DNA from: Corallium rubrum
Taxonomy: Eukaryota; Cnidaria; Anthozoa; Scleralcyonacea; Coralliidae
Assembly: GCA_964035015.1 (NCBI GenBank)
Contig: OZ036005.1
Coordinates: 12,512,468-12,576,467, forward strand
Reading direction: 5' to 3'
DNA: 64,000 bases
The translations under genes were made by a program, and so were the position numbers. Shown piece after piece: positions 47,412 through 58,847 of the stretch; positions within the stretch are counted from its first letter, which is position 1, and every line of letters begins with the position of its first letter. The notes beneath the pieces are model-generated. The model was not told the DNA's origin. It ran no database searches and saw only the letters and a program-made list of their open reading frames with translations.

Positions 47412-48589
47412 ATCAACGAATAATAACTAATAAATAAATTTACTTACAGTATTCCAATACCACAAAATGTTTGCAATTTTTCAAACGATATCAATAAGGG
47501 CACCCATATGGAGGCATATATAATATATTGCTCATACGTATCTTGGTATGATGTAGTTAGTAGTGAAGGTGCCAGAAATTTATAATTACATATTTTACCC
47601 AGGATGGGGTCCTCAAAGCTTTCCTACATAAGTGACAGTTTTAACTCTAATGTTATCATATGTACCTATGGTGGAATATACAAATTCAGATTAAAATGCC
47701 TTTTCAGGTAATGCATATATCAAACATCCATTTCTACATGGCTGTACATTATGGTATGGAGTATAATGCGTAAGTTTATGAAACTGGATAATAATAATAA
47801 CGTACGTAGTGTGTTGGGTGAAATTTTGCAATTGGGCAACAGTTTTAGGATAAAGTAACATACATACTTGAAACCCAATATGGCCCAATATTATCAATTT
47901 GGGAAATTGTACAGAAGATAACTTTGCTACAAATATTTCTGCAACAGTTAGTCATAGTTATGAAATCTACTACAAGATGACAACTAAAAATCTGCATATG
48001 GTACACAAATCGATGAACATATATAATACAATCAATGTCACCAGTATACTGGTGTGGGATGTGGATGCCATATATGGAACTTTAAGATTAGTTTCTGTAT
48101 AAAACTACACTCTACCAAGCTTTCTTTTTTCATCTATTAATCCTTTGCTTCAAATAAGCTCAAAGAATATGATTCGATAAGCAAAATAATTTCAGTACAA
48201 GAATTGAGACGTTGGTAATTATCACTACTATACTGCACAGTTGCGACCCATCACCAATTTGAATTGAATAAGGTAATCACTGGGAATGGAATTACTAAAA
48301 TTAGAATAAGTTTCTATTGTATAATATAATTGCATAATATAAATATGGGAATATTGTAACCTAGGTATAATAATCCTAATACTCAAGATAATATGAGGCC
48401 CAACATAAAAGTAGGTACACCTATATATGCAACATGTACATTGTCTGTCTCTTTAGATAATATCTATCAAATGAAGGTTTGGTAATTTCTACCTTCAAAA
48501 ATTACTTGTTTTATGTTATGTGAACAGGACTTTGAAGTCTCATGTTACTCCGTCGTGACGATGACTGATGACGTAGTAGAATTCTAAAA

Positions 48590-48850
48590 TTAAACGAAAG
48601 TTACCTGTAAGTTGAGGTTTGATTGGGATTCTACTAGTCATCAGTCAGGAACGAAGGAGTAACATGAGATGCGCGCGCGTGCAGCTCCAAGCTGTTTTCA
48701 AAGTGACTATGTGAATAGGAGTAACGGAACGAAGGAGTAGGGTAGGGAGGGAAAAAATACATGGGCATGTTACTCCTTTGTTCCTGACTGATGACTAGTA
48801 GAATCCCAATCAAACATCAACTTACAGGTAAGTTTCGTTTAATTTCAAAA
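48590..48850. repeat. Inverted-repeat element whose core matches the LINE 5' end
   Basis: Arms of about 85 bases (ATTAAACGAAAGTTACC ... GTCAGGAACGAAGGAGTAAC and the inverted ...GTTACTCCTTTGTTCCTGAC) surround a ~115-base core. The core runs GATGCGCGCGCGTGCAG ... AAATACATGGGCAT and closely matches the start of the minus-strand LINE at about 62430-62540. One arm alone borders the LINE tail at 58690-58766. Confidence 0.7.
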
Positions 48851-49385
48851 TTTTGACGGATGGCATTTTCCAACCTCGTACCCAGGCTCTTTCTGCACAA
48901 AATAAACAGATATGGCGACCATGATTTGAAACGGAGAAGAACAATTTGTTAAAATTTGATGCTAATTATTTTTTATTTTTGTCAAGTAAAGTTGCAAGTA
49001 AACTAGAAGATTTTTAGTGATTTTACTAAACTTTCTCGAGTAGTGGTAGAAGAAGCAAAGCGTTTGTAATTCCTGTCCGAATCGGTCTTTTGTGTTTTAT
49101 TCTGGCTCACGCCATACGATTTTATTCACCTCTGGGGAGGCTGCACTGACCTATATATAACTGGACTGCGGGTGCTGCCCAAAAATGTGTGACCATTTTC
49201 AGATTCAAAATGGCGGCATTTATAGGTCCTACTCACAGATCGCTATACTAACTGGATGGGCGGCCTAGAACAAATCGCCTTGCGAGGTCTGACCCCACCG
49301 CCAGCCATGTTAGTACACCCCAAGGAATCTATCAACCAATCAAAATGCAATAATTTTGTCATGCATATTATAAATATAATTATTA

Positions 49386-49890
49386 TAAATAAGTTTTGTG
49401 GAAACACCACGTAAAATATTTCTTTGCTAAGCTTTCGGCCTGTTGACTCAGACCTTCATCAGAGCAATTGTTGGCTCACGTCATTTATAAGCTAAGCAAC
49501 TGATCAATTAAATCACGTAAGAATACAATGGCGTATCACGTTAATTTTATTAATTAGAAAACAGAAATCAAGAATAATTGTCAGTTGTTTGCTGCACAAG
49601 CCGTGCCAGCTAGCAACACTCAGAAAAACTCTGAGCTCCAACAACTGACAATTATTCTTGATTTTTGTTTTCTAATTAATAAAATTAACGTGATACGCCA
49701 TTGTATTCTTACGTGATGTAGTTGATCAGTTGCTTAGTTTATAAATGACGTGAGCCAACAACTTGTTGTCATTGCTCTGATGAAGGCCTGAGTCAACAGG
49801 CCGAAAGCTTAGCAAAGAAATATTTTACGTGTTGTTTCCACAAAACTTATTTATATTACATTATCGCCATGAAAACTTTCAAAGAATTAA
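49386..49890. mobile_element. ~500-bp foldback insertion in S2
   Basis: ATAAATAAGTTTTGTGG on the left is matched by CCACAAAACTTATTTAT on the right, with arms of about 200 bases (GCTTTCGGCCTGTTGACTC / GAGTCAACAGGCCGAAAGC). It interrupts sequence that is continuous in S1 near 31490-31500. ATATAATTATT occurs on both outer sides, consistent with an ~11-bp target duplication, if the short non-inverted tail after 49857 belongs to the element. Confidence 0.72.
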
Positions 49891-50433
49891 TATAATTATT
49901 GTCTTAATACAAGGAGTGAAATAATCGAAATCTCGAATTCAGCCAGGATTTTAAGCATCAGACATTGCATAATCATTGTAAAACCAACTTTGAAACTCGA
50001 ACTATGTATCTGGACCAACCTGGTGGAATATTGCAGTCTTCCATCGAAGGAAATTAATTTCATTTGGCTCATGTTGTTTTCGTTCTTTTGTGTGAACCAA
50101 CATCCATGGCCGCCGGTGGGGTCAACCGGTAGGTCATCCCCGCCTATCAATTGGTATGGAGATCAGTAGTCCTACTGCTAATGGTAGTGACCACTGACTT
50201 GTATTTATCGCAGGCCTTGGAATTTTGGATCCTTTTAGCTTAAACTTCGTTTACCATGATACCCTGGCCCGAAGACTTTACTAAATGACCCTCATCGAGC
50301 GGGACGTTAAAAAGCTAAAACACCTCTATATGATATTACTTATAATTATATGTATAGACCTCACTGGTTCAAACTCTTTCACCATCATAGGGCCTAGATG
50401 AAAATTACGCTTGTAATTCTAGTTACCCTGGTT

Positions 50434-50442
<9 letters not shown>

Positions 50443-50492
<50 letters not shown>
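50443..50492. repeat. (ATT)n microsatellite
   Basis: About 16 ATT units upstream of the zinc-finger pseudogene; absent at the corresponding place in S1. Confidence 0.95.
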
Positions 50493-50776
50493 CATTTTTG
50501 TGAAAATCACACTTCTGCGCCCGCAGTATATATGAAGTATTTTATAAAGCTGGTATTCCTTTTCGCGCGAGTCGACTTTCTATTGTTAGAATTCAGTAGA
50601 CTGTAGATTTCTAATTAATCGGTTTAGCCCCAGTCCAGAGGCCAGAGCTTATAACTACGACAGAAAAAGTCGCTTCGCGCAAAAAAAGTTGATGCTTGTA
50701 ATAAATGAACAGCATGACAGAGTATTTGTGGTACTTGAAGTATTAACCTTAAGGATCGCGGGCTCTGAAACTGGCA

Positions 50777-52019
50777 ATGGAATCAGTGACTGGAAAATCT
50801 GATAAAGCTAAGGGAAATCCTATTTGGAATGAAAAGTCCTATAGCTGTTCTGTCTGCATCAAGACATTTGGTTATTTATCAGGTTTAAGACGTCATATGT
50901 CAACACATTCCGAAGAGAAACCATTTACGTGTGATATCTGTGACAAGAAATTTTGTAAGTCAAGTAACTTACTAGTTCATAAAAGAACGCATACTGGAGA
51001 GAAACCATTCAAATGTGATATCTGTGACAAGTTGTTTTCTCACTCAGGTAACTTACTAGTTCATAAAAGAACACATACTGGAGAGAAACCATTCAAATGT
51101 GATATCTGTGACAAGTTGTTTTCTCACTCAGGTAACTTACTAGTTCATAAAAGAACATACTGCAGAGAAACCATTCAAATGTGATATATGTGACAAGACG
51201 TTTTCTTACTCAAGTAACTTACTAGTTCATAAAAGAACACATACTGGAGAGAAACCATTCAAATGTGATGTCTGTGAGAAGACATTTTGTCAGTTAAGTA
51301 ACTTACTAGTTCATAAAAGAACGCATACTGGAGAGAAACCATGCAAATGTGATATCTGTCACAAGTTGTTTTCTCGGTTAGGTACCTTGGTATTTCATAA
51401 AAGAACACATACTGGAGAGAAACCATTCAAATGTGATATCTGTGCGAAGACATTTTCTAGGTCACATCACCTGGTAGTTCATAAAAGAACACATACTGGA
51501 GAGAAACCATTCAAATGTGATATCTGTGAGAAGACATTTTCTCACTCAGGTAACTTAGTAGTTCATAAAAGAACACATACTGGAGAGAAACCATTCAAAT
51601 GTGATATATGTGACAAGACATTTTTCCATTCGAGTAACTTAGTATATCACAAAAGAACACATACTGGAGAGAAACCATTCAAATGTGATATATGTGACAA
51701 GACATTTTTCCAATCGAGTAACTTATTATATCACAAAAGAATACATACTGGAGAGAAACCTTTTAAATGTGATGTTTGTGATAAGACATTTAGACAACGA
51801 AGTAACTTACTTTCACACCAAAAAACTCATACAAAAGAAAAAACCTTCAAATGTGGTTTCTGCAATGGAACATTTGGTAGTGAAATATTTGATAGACATT
51901 TGTTAATCCATGAACTGGAAGCTACTGAACCAACTGGGATGGAATACATATGTTTACAATGTGATGCCAGATTTGACTTAGCCCGTAATTTGGTAAGTCA
52001 TGTGAACAAAGGTCATTAA
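50777..52019 (+). pseudogene. C2H2 zinc-finger gene, 14 fingers, broken by a 2-base deletion
   Basis: Paralogue of 33619-34602. The first frame (50777-51184) starts MESVTGKSDK, keeps the first finger's Cys (YSCSVC) and ends after finger 4, where AAAAGAACACATACTGG is reduced to AAAAGAACATACTGC by loss of two bases near 51157. The remaining ten fingers continue in another frame to 52019, including a CKCDICHK variant and the same two divergent C-terminal fingers. Fourteen fingers against eleven in S1 shows gain or loss of whole 84-base finger units since duplication. A shorter protein might start at an internal Met, but no good start precedes the open part. Confidence 0.85.
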
Positions 52020-52170
52020 AGGGTTAGTGTACGATATTCACGCAAACTGTTAAAATTAAAGCACCCCCAGCATACTTTAATAGTTTGGGTGCAATTTTAT
52101 CTGGTCCATATGCTTTATCAGCCTTAAGTTTCATGTTCTATGAAATAACATCATTCAATTGACAATGCAA

Positions 52171-53018
52171 TGGGTCATTCCAGAAAAGATCCATACCCCC
52201 CCCCCCAAGGAAATTTCAAATGGGTCCCCCCCCCCCCTCTTAGGACATCCAGAGACAAGTGAACACCCCCCTCTCCCTGGACAGTGAAAGCTAAAATTCC
52301 ACCCTCAGACAGTTTTTTTGTCAGTGGTTTTTTGAAAAATGGTTTAATTAGTTTGCACAGTTGTATCCTGGCAAAAAACGGTCTCTGCAATCATTCCATA
52401 CAGATGACATAGAGTTTTCCCTGACGTCAATGCTCAGTTTCTGTCTCAAATTCCAAAGCGAAAGCTTAGTTATTGCCAAACAAAGGAAAACAGATAGCTG
52501 TTCTTCTCACTACGAGTTCGATTTACGATAAATTGCAAGATTTCCTATCGAAATCGAATGATTTTCCAGTCATCAAGCGGGATTTCCTGTCCAAACAGTT
52601 GAATATTATTCTCGTGGTTGAGTGAAATTTGAAACGTAGGTTGCTAAGGTTACGACTATTTAAAGATTCAACAGGAAGTCCCACTTGATATTGACTGGCA
52701 AATGGCTCGTGGATATTTCTATTTTCTGTTGATATTTTAGACAACTAATATAGTTTTGTACTTGTTATGTATCTATGACTTGTTAAATCTTATTATTAAA
52801 AGTTGTGTTTACTTACCTGTTTAATATTTTGATATTTCTGAAGCGATGTTGGCATCAGATTTGGACTATTGGATGAACTTTATTTCCAACTACTCCCTAC
52901 CCCCTCGGACATCTAAAGTAAATTTCCACCTTCCCCCTTTCTGGACAGCGAACATTTCTTCTGTGGGGGGTGGGGGGGGGGGGGGGGGGGGGGGATGGAT
53001 CTTTTCTGGAACGACCCA
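52171..53018. mobile_element. Longer version of the TGGGTC...GACCCA MITE
   Basis: Same inverted ends as 34762-34887, with about 700 extra bases inside, including G/C homopolymer runs (about 52966-52994) and no gene. Confidence 0.6.
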
Positions 53019-53276
53019 ATGTACATCACTATATGTATAATACCAACAGTATATAAGTGTGTAATAAGGAAACTGTAATTAACAATAGTTGTAAGATATT
53101 TAGTAGAACAGGACATTATAATATAACAATACAGTTGATGTTTGCAGGCATAAATATGTTTTTGGCCCATGTCAGTCTCATTTTAGCCTGAGTGGAAGGT
53201 GGGGGTTAAAATTTGCACTGAGAAGGGCCAAGAACATGTGCTCAAGAACATCAACTGTATTACTAGCTACCATAAT

Positions 53277-54114
53277 GATTTTAATGAGGTTATTAGATAA
53301 CCAAGGTTATCAACTAATGAACTGCACAGGGCTTGGGGCGAGAGTGCGAATGGTTATATGAGAGAGGCACAAATCCATTTTTGCTGCGAGCCGTAAGGCG
53401 AGCAGCTCACTAATTTTGACGAGGTCTGGGCCGAGTTTATATGCGTTCACAAACTCGATTTAGGATTTCGTGGGCGATGATCTTCGGTATACGCAATGTC
53501 TACCGATCAGCGGCAGGCATTGTTAAATTGTGCGCTACGCTACACCTGGGCCCCTGGCATTGTTTGGCGCTGGAATATATTGATTTATTAAAGAGAAGTG
53601 TATTTTTCTACTATACAAAACACTATTATATCAAACACAACTCTATTTGTTGTTGGAAGTATATATCAAGGCCACAAAAGGCTAAGCGACATTTCGAGGG
53701 GCAGACAGTGTATTTATACGAGTCTTCGTTCATTAATTTTTATATGACGTACCACACCATTGTGCCAGATGATTTCACTCAACATTTTAAGCATGTGACG
53801 TTATTGTCAACACTCACATCACGCCTATAGAATTGAGCCATTAAAGATGGCAACAGCCGCTATTGCTGCAAATCAACAACCTAAAACTGCATAGATTGCC
53901 GTTCTTCACTTCAAGCAAGAGTGCTGACGCCATCACTCTAAGTCTTTAATGGCTCGAGTTTATACGCGTGACGTCCATATGTTGAGTAAAACGTCGCATG
54001 CTTAAGCTCTTTAATTGAAAATGCTTCGGACGATAACAAGTATTTTACTACTAAATAGTAAATGGTAGCAACTCGCAGCACTTCACTTTTGATAAAAACT
54101 TCTAGTTTAAGCTG
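53277..54114. other. Repeat remnant and non-coding DNA
   Basis: 53278-53370 repeats 44759-44850. A 129-codon open frame at 53441-53830 has no recognisable domain and is probably chance. ATTGAGCCATTAAAGA near 53835 and TCTTTAATGGCTC near 53941 form an inverted pair. Confidence 0.4.
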
Positions 54115-54530
54115 TTATATTAAAAGATACGCGGATACGCAGTTGGAATGATTTAAAGAACGCGGCATTATAGGGCTAAGTAACAAGAATCGTCATTAAC
54201 AAAGAAAAGTTAGGTTTATTTTTTGGTGGATACGCGGATACGCAGATACGCCGTGGAGATTATTTAAAGAACGAGGCATTATAGTAACTAAGTAACAAGA
54301 GTCGTAATTAATAAAGAGAAGTTAGGTTTATTTCTTGGTGGATACGCGGATACGCAGTCGGCATTATTTAAAGAACGAGGCATTATAGTAACTAAGTAAC
54401 AAGAGTCGTATTTAATAAAGAAAAGTTAGGTTTATTTTTTGGTGGATACGCGGATACGCAGTCGGGTTTATGTAAAGAACGAGGCATTGTAGGGCTAAGT
54501 AACAAGAATCGTCATTAAACACGGAGCGAG
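54115..54530. repeat. Minisatellite, ~4 units of 103-112 bp
   Basis: GGATACGCGGATACGCAG recurs near 54126, 54229, 54341 and 54445. Units also share GAACGAGGCATTATAG and AAGTTAGGTTTATTT. It is the same family as 46520-46745 and, like that copy, is preceded by GCTGTTATATTAAAAGATAC. Confidence 0.88.
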
Positions 54531-55870
54531 CGCATAAGTACTGGCTGAGTACCTCAGACAATCCTGGCCAAACGCATGCATCTGATTAGTCCACACAGCT
54601 AAAATTACTTCCGGCCTTACCGAGGAACGTTGGATGAAGAGTGAAGACTGGAGTGGAGCTTTTGTGAGACTTGTTTACTGTTTTTAAATTAAACCTGCCG
54701 CTTTCCAAACGTTGAATTTGTCTTTTTCAAGTGTAACACATCATTTTGAGTAGAAAGACGGAAGAATTATGCCTTCAATAAGTCGAAACAAAACTAAGGT
54801 AAGGAAAAACCGTACGAAAAAGACCAAAATAATTATGCGACAGAAGCTGTACGAAGACATCTGAAGCTTCGTTCCTTTTATGCAACAAAAATGCGTATAT
54901 TAAGGTATGCTATCGGAAACAATTAGTACAGCAATGGGCATAGACAATGTATGTGTATGTACATGTGGTTGAAACTTATTGTTCGTTAGTAGGTCTCCAG
55001 TTTCCTATTAAAATGAAAACATGTTTTGGACAAATGTTCGAGCGTGCGGAAATATGTCAACACAAAGAGCAAAAACAGTTTTAATAGTGACGAAAGATTT
55101 TAGCAACAAACTTTGATATTAAATTAATTCCTATCTGCAGAACTGTCCGATTTTAAGACATGTTTTTAAAAAATCTTGAATCCTTGCCGGACACAACAAA
55201 ATGCACAAGCAAAAAGACCCAGTCATATTAAACAAATCACCAGCGATCGAGAACAAGAAACCAGTTATAGCTTAAGCAACATTTCAGTTCAAAATTTGAG
55301 TAGCCCGTGTCGATTTAGGCATAAGACATTTCAGACACTTAAGCTTAATAAACAATTATTGTGTTAGAAATAATGAGAAAAAACAAAAAGCCATATGTAT
55401 TCAATTCGCTAAAAAAGTTAGGCAGCCGTCTAGCAATGGAACGTTTGTAGCGTCTCACCGTTTTTGTTGAATGCAAATGATGTCTGTATTCTTCGCTTTT
55501 TTTATTCACATATTCCGTCCTTGTAATTATAAGACCCTTTTATGTACACCAAGAATGTTGATAATGAATATCTCCATGTAGATGTCTGAACATCATCTCA
55601 CTTTCAACGACGATTTGACGAAGCAAACAACTTTGTTTTTGCACGGCCGACAGTAAAAATATGGAACCCAGTAAGTGTTGTCTGGAAAGCCAGACAAATG
55701 GCTACTAAAAGTTCTCAATTATTTGTGATTTATTGACTTGCAAAAAGCAAAGTTCATATTATAACTTATTTATTGTCTTTGTTTAAATGGTCTGTTTTAG
55801 TTAAATATCAAAGTATTGTCTTTTATGTGGAACTCTATTTTAAAAAACGGCGAAAGACAAAGCAGCTAAA
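54531..55870. other. Non-coding stretch
   Basis: No supported gene. A possible tiny first exon (ATG at 54769 followed by basic codons and AAGGTAAGG) is noted, but no matching downstream exon was found. Confidence 0.4.
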
Positions 55871-55879
55871 GTGGACCTC

Positions 55880-56880
55880 GTCTCATCCGCGGCATTGCCA
55901 ATACCGAGTTTGTCTTCGCTACTGGCCAACTAAAGCCAGTGTATGGCCACACTATTTCTGTCCGGGCAGCGCGAGCTTCAGAGCCTACTCGTGTATTCGT
56001 AAAGAGTAATATTGGCATTTCACTCGATTACATAGCATGTTCTAGGGATTTTTGGTGAAGGAAAATTAGAGTGTAGAATATATACATTTTAAGACCAAAC
56101 CGGGACCAGTTGCGAAAAATGCAACTAGACAGGCCTTCCGGCAGGAATCTACACTCGAATTTTCCTTCACCAAAAATCCCTAGAACATGCTATGTAATCG
56201 AGTGAAATGCCCAATATTACTTCTAATAAACCCAATTCTCTCCTGGCATTACCACCTTAATATATACAGAACTCGCGATCAAGCCCTCGGCAACGGGCTC
56301 AGTGGTCAAGAGCATTGCACTAGAATCGCAAGGTCGTGGGTTCAATTCCTGCCGGAAGGCCTGTGTAGTTGCATTTTTCGCAACTGGTCCCGGTTTGGTC
56401 TTAAAATGTATATATTCTACACTCGAATATTCGTAAAGAGGACGCCTGCTCTTTTCTCATCGTGGCCAAACGACATTCTCTGCCAGAAATCGCAATATGA
56501 GGAATGCTACTGTATCGACGTCCTTGTTGAAGGCCCTATACGTAACCACGGGTCCAGGGAAGAGAAGAATGGCGGTTTTGATGTCGGTAGTTGAGGGTTG
56601 AGATCTTGCAGGGTCGCATACATCACTTGTAATTGATTTTAAAAACTGAAATGAAATAAAGAGAGAATTGAAAGATTAGATGTGATGGTGATGGTTTTGG
56701 ATAAGCGAAAATAAATTAAATATGCAATAAAATTATTTTAGTGATAGAATAACGTTTGGTTAAATGTGATGTGGGTTGCATACCTCACAAAACATGTGCT
56801 TCTGGCTTTCGAGATAGTCAACGTATGATTTGGCACGTAGGAGAGTTTCTTTTGAAACGGTTGATGGAATAATTAGCTTC
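55880..56880. pseudogene. Rearranged copy of the 46791-47411 fragment
   Basis: 55880-56520 matches 46835-47045 in inverted orientation, interrupted by the SINE at 56007-56427. From 56530 the match continues in the original orientation (TTGAAGGCCCTATACGTAA onward). A ~210-base inversion has therefore occurred relative to the other copy, destroying the reading frame. It continues into S3. Confidence 0.75.
56007..56427 (+). mobile_element. SINE related to the 277-bp satellite, with 13-bp target duplication
   Basis: TATTCGTAAAGAG lies on both sides (55994-56006 and 56428-56440), and the paralogue near 46915-46930 has it once, as an empty site. The insertion holds a partial copy in minus orientation (56007-56148) joined head-on to a fuller copy in plus orientation. 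The latter has the tRNA-like segment (GGCTCAGTGGTCAAGAGCAT ... GGTTCAATTCCTGCC) and ends TTCTACACTCGAA. Sequence is clearly homologous to, but diverged from, the satellite unit. The duplication length points to LINE-type retrotransposition. Confidence 0.85.
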
Positions 56881-58765
56881 ATATCTACGAATAATAACTA
56901 ATAACAATTTACTTACAGTATTCCAATACCACAAAATGTTTGCAATTTTTCAAACGATATCGATAAAGGGCACCCATATGGAGGCATATATAATATATTG
57001 CTCACACGTACCTTGGTATGATGTAGTTAGTAGTCGAGATGCCAGAAGTTTATAATTACATATTTTACCCAGAATGGGGTCCTCAAAGCTTTCCTACATA
57101 AGTGACAGTTTTAACTCTAATGTTATCATATATATCTATGGTGGAATATACAAATACAGGTCGAAATGCCTTTTCAGGTAATGGTAAAAAGATAAAGTAA
57201 CATACATACTTGAAACCCAATATGGCCCAATATTATCAATTTGGGAAATTCTACAGACGATAACTTTGCTACAAATATTTCTGCAACAGTTAGTCATAGT
57301 TATGAAATCTACAAGATGACAACTAAAAATCTGCATATGGTACACAAATAGATGAACATATATAATACAATCATTGTCACCAGTATATTGGTGTGGGATG
57401 TGGATGCCATATATGGAAGTTTAAAATTAGTTTCTGTATAAAACTACATTCTACCAAGGTTTCTTTTTTCCTCTATTAATCCTTTGCTTTAAATAAGCTC
57501 AAAGGCAAGAATTGAGTCGTTGGTAATTATCACTATACTGCACAGTTATATGACCCATCACCAATTTGAATTGAATAAGGTAATCACTGGGAATAGAATT
57601 ACTAAAATTAGAATAAGTTTCTATTGTATATTAGTATAAATTTACAAGTTTATAATGCAAATCCTCGAATTTCCTTGGCTATTGCAGGAGTTTATAATTG
57701 GTGATATAACCTCTGGGATAAACCAATGAAAGTCATTCTTTTAAAAAAATTGACCAATCACAAAATGCGTAGTATAACACGAACAATGATCATTAGAGCC
57801 AGCGGTTGTTCTTTTAAGCAACAATAGCGCCGAAATTATAACGGAGTGGGCAAATGAAAGAAGAAATTGAACATTTAGGCGAAGCAATACGTTCTACAGA
57901 AAACAAAAACGGCCACATAATGGTTAGAATGGAAATTATTAATTGTAAGACCGTTAAATTGTTTATCAGTGTTCGTTTAAAACGAAATAACTGCAAACAA
58001 AACACATTTCAAAATTACGCTTGCTGTTGACAAGATTTCGTGATGTAAACTATACGCTAAATTGAATGTTTCTTTCAACTTTTTGTCATTTTTACAAATC
58101 AAATGAGTGGATATATATTGTTTCAATATTGTACATGAGAATCCATGCTAAATTATACAAGAAAACTTTACTTTTCCATCAATTACTGAACGGGCCAAGG
58201 AGATGTCCGATATGACTGTTGAACGTTTGTTTTGGCAGTTAAAAAATGTATTAAACGAGCCTCAAAGAATATGTTATGGTCGAGAATTTATTTAACTTTT
58301 GTTGGTAAATTTATACTAAAACAATTAGACAACTCGCCCTCGTTTTCTATGAGCGATAGTCAACTCGGCGTCGCCTCGTTGACTATTCGCTCATAGAAAA
58401 CCCCAGCTCCTTGTCTAATTGTTAAATATCATTTCATAATAGAAATATGGTAATATTGTAACCTAAGTATAATAATCCTAATACTCAAGACAATATGTTG
58501 TCCAACATAAAAGTAGGTACACCTATATATGCAACATGTACATTGTCTGTCTCTTTAGATAATATCTATCAACTGAAGGTTTGGTAATTTCTACCTGCAA
58601 AAATTACTTGTTTTATTCTGTGTGAACAGGACTTTGAAGTCTAATGTTACTCCGTAGTGACGATGACTGATGACATAGTAGAATTCTAAAATTAAACGAA
58701 ACTTACCCGTAAGTTGATGTTTGATTGGGATTCTACTGCTCATCAGTCAGGAACGAAGGATTAAC
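56872..58765. repeat. Segmental duplication, copy S3 (partial)
   Basis: Parallels 47396 to about 48676 of S2 (and ~30268-31330 of S1). It includes an extra foldback at about 57635-58318 (ends AGTATAAATTTAC / GTAAATTTATACT) that the other copies lack. A further inverted stretch follows at about 58325-58425 (GACAACTCGCCCTCG / TTTCTATGAGCGATAGTCAA type). No gene. Confidence 0.75.
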
Positions 58766-58766
<1 letters not shown>

Positions 58767-58846
<80 letters not shown>

Positions 58847-58847
58847 T
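58767..58847. repeat. (AAT)n tail of the LINE
   Basis: About 27 AAT units, which read as (ATT)n at the 3' end of the minus-strand LINE. Simple-repeat tails of this kind are common in CR1/L2-type LINEs. Confidence 0.9.

Larger units (their letters stand above)
47396..53276. repeat. Segmental duplication, copy S2
   Basis: Aligns with 30268-35112 as described for S1. It lacks the Helitron-like insertion (junction at 50698/50699). Unique additions include about 48560-49245, the 49386-49890 foldback and the longer MITE at 52171-53018. Non-coding except for the zinc-finger pseudogene. Confidence 0.85.

Noticed and set aside
53441-53830. 129-codon open frame
   Set aside because: No motif, no paralogue in the window and no splice support; likely chance.
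54769-54870. Possible first exon beginning MPSISRNKTK with a GTAAGG donor
   Set aside because: No downstream exon in a compatible frame could be found, so there is not enough support to call a gene.
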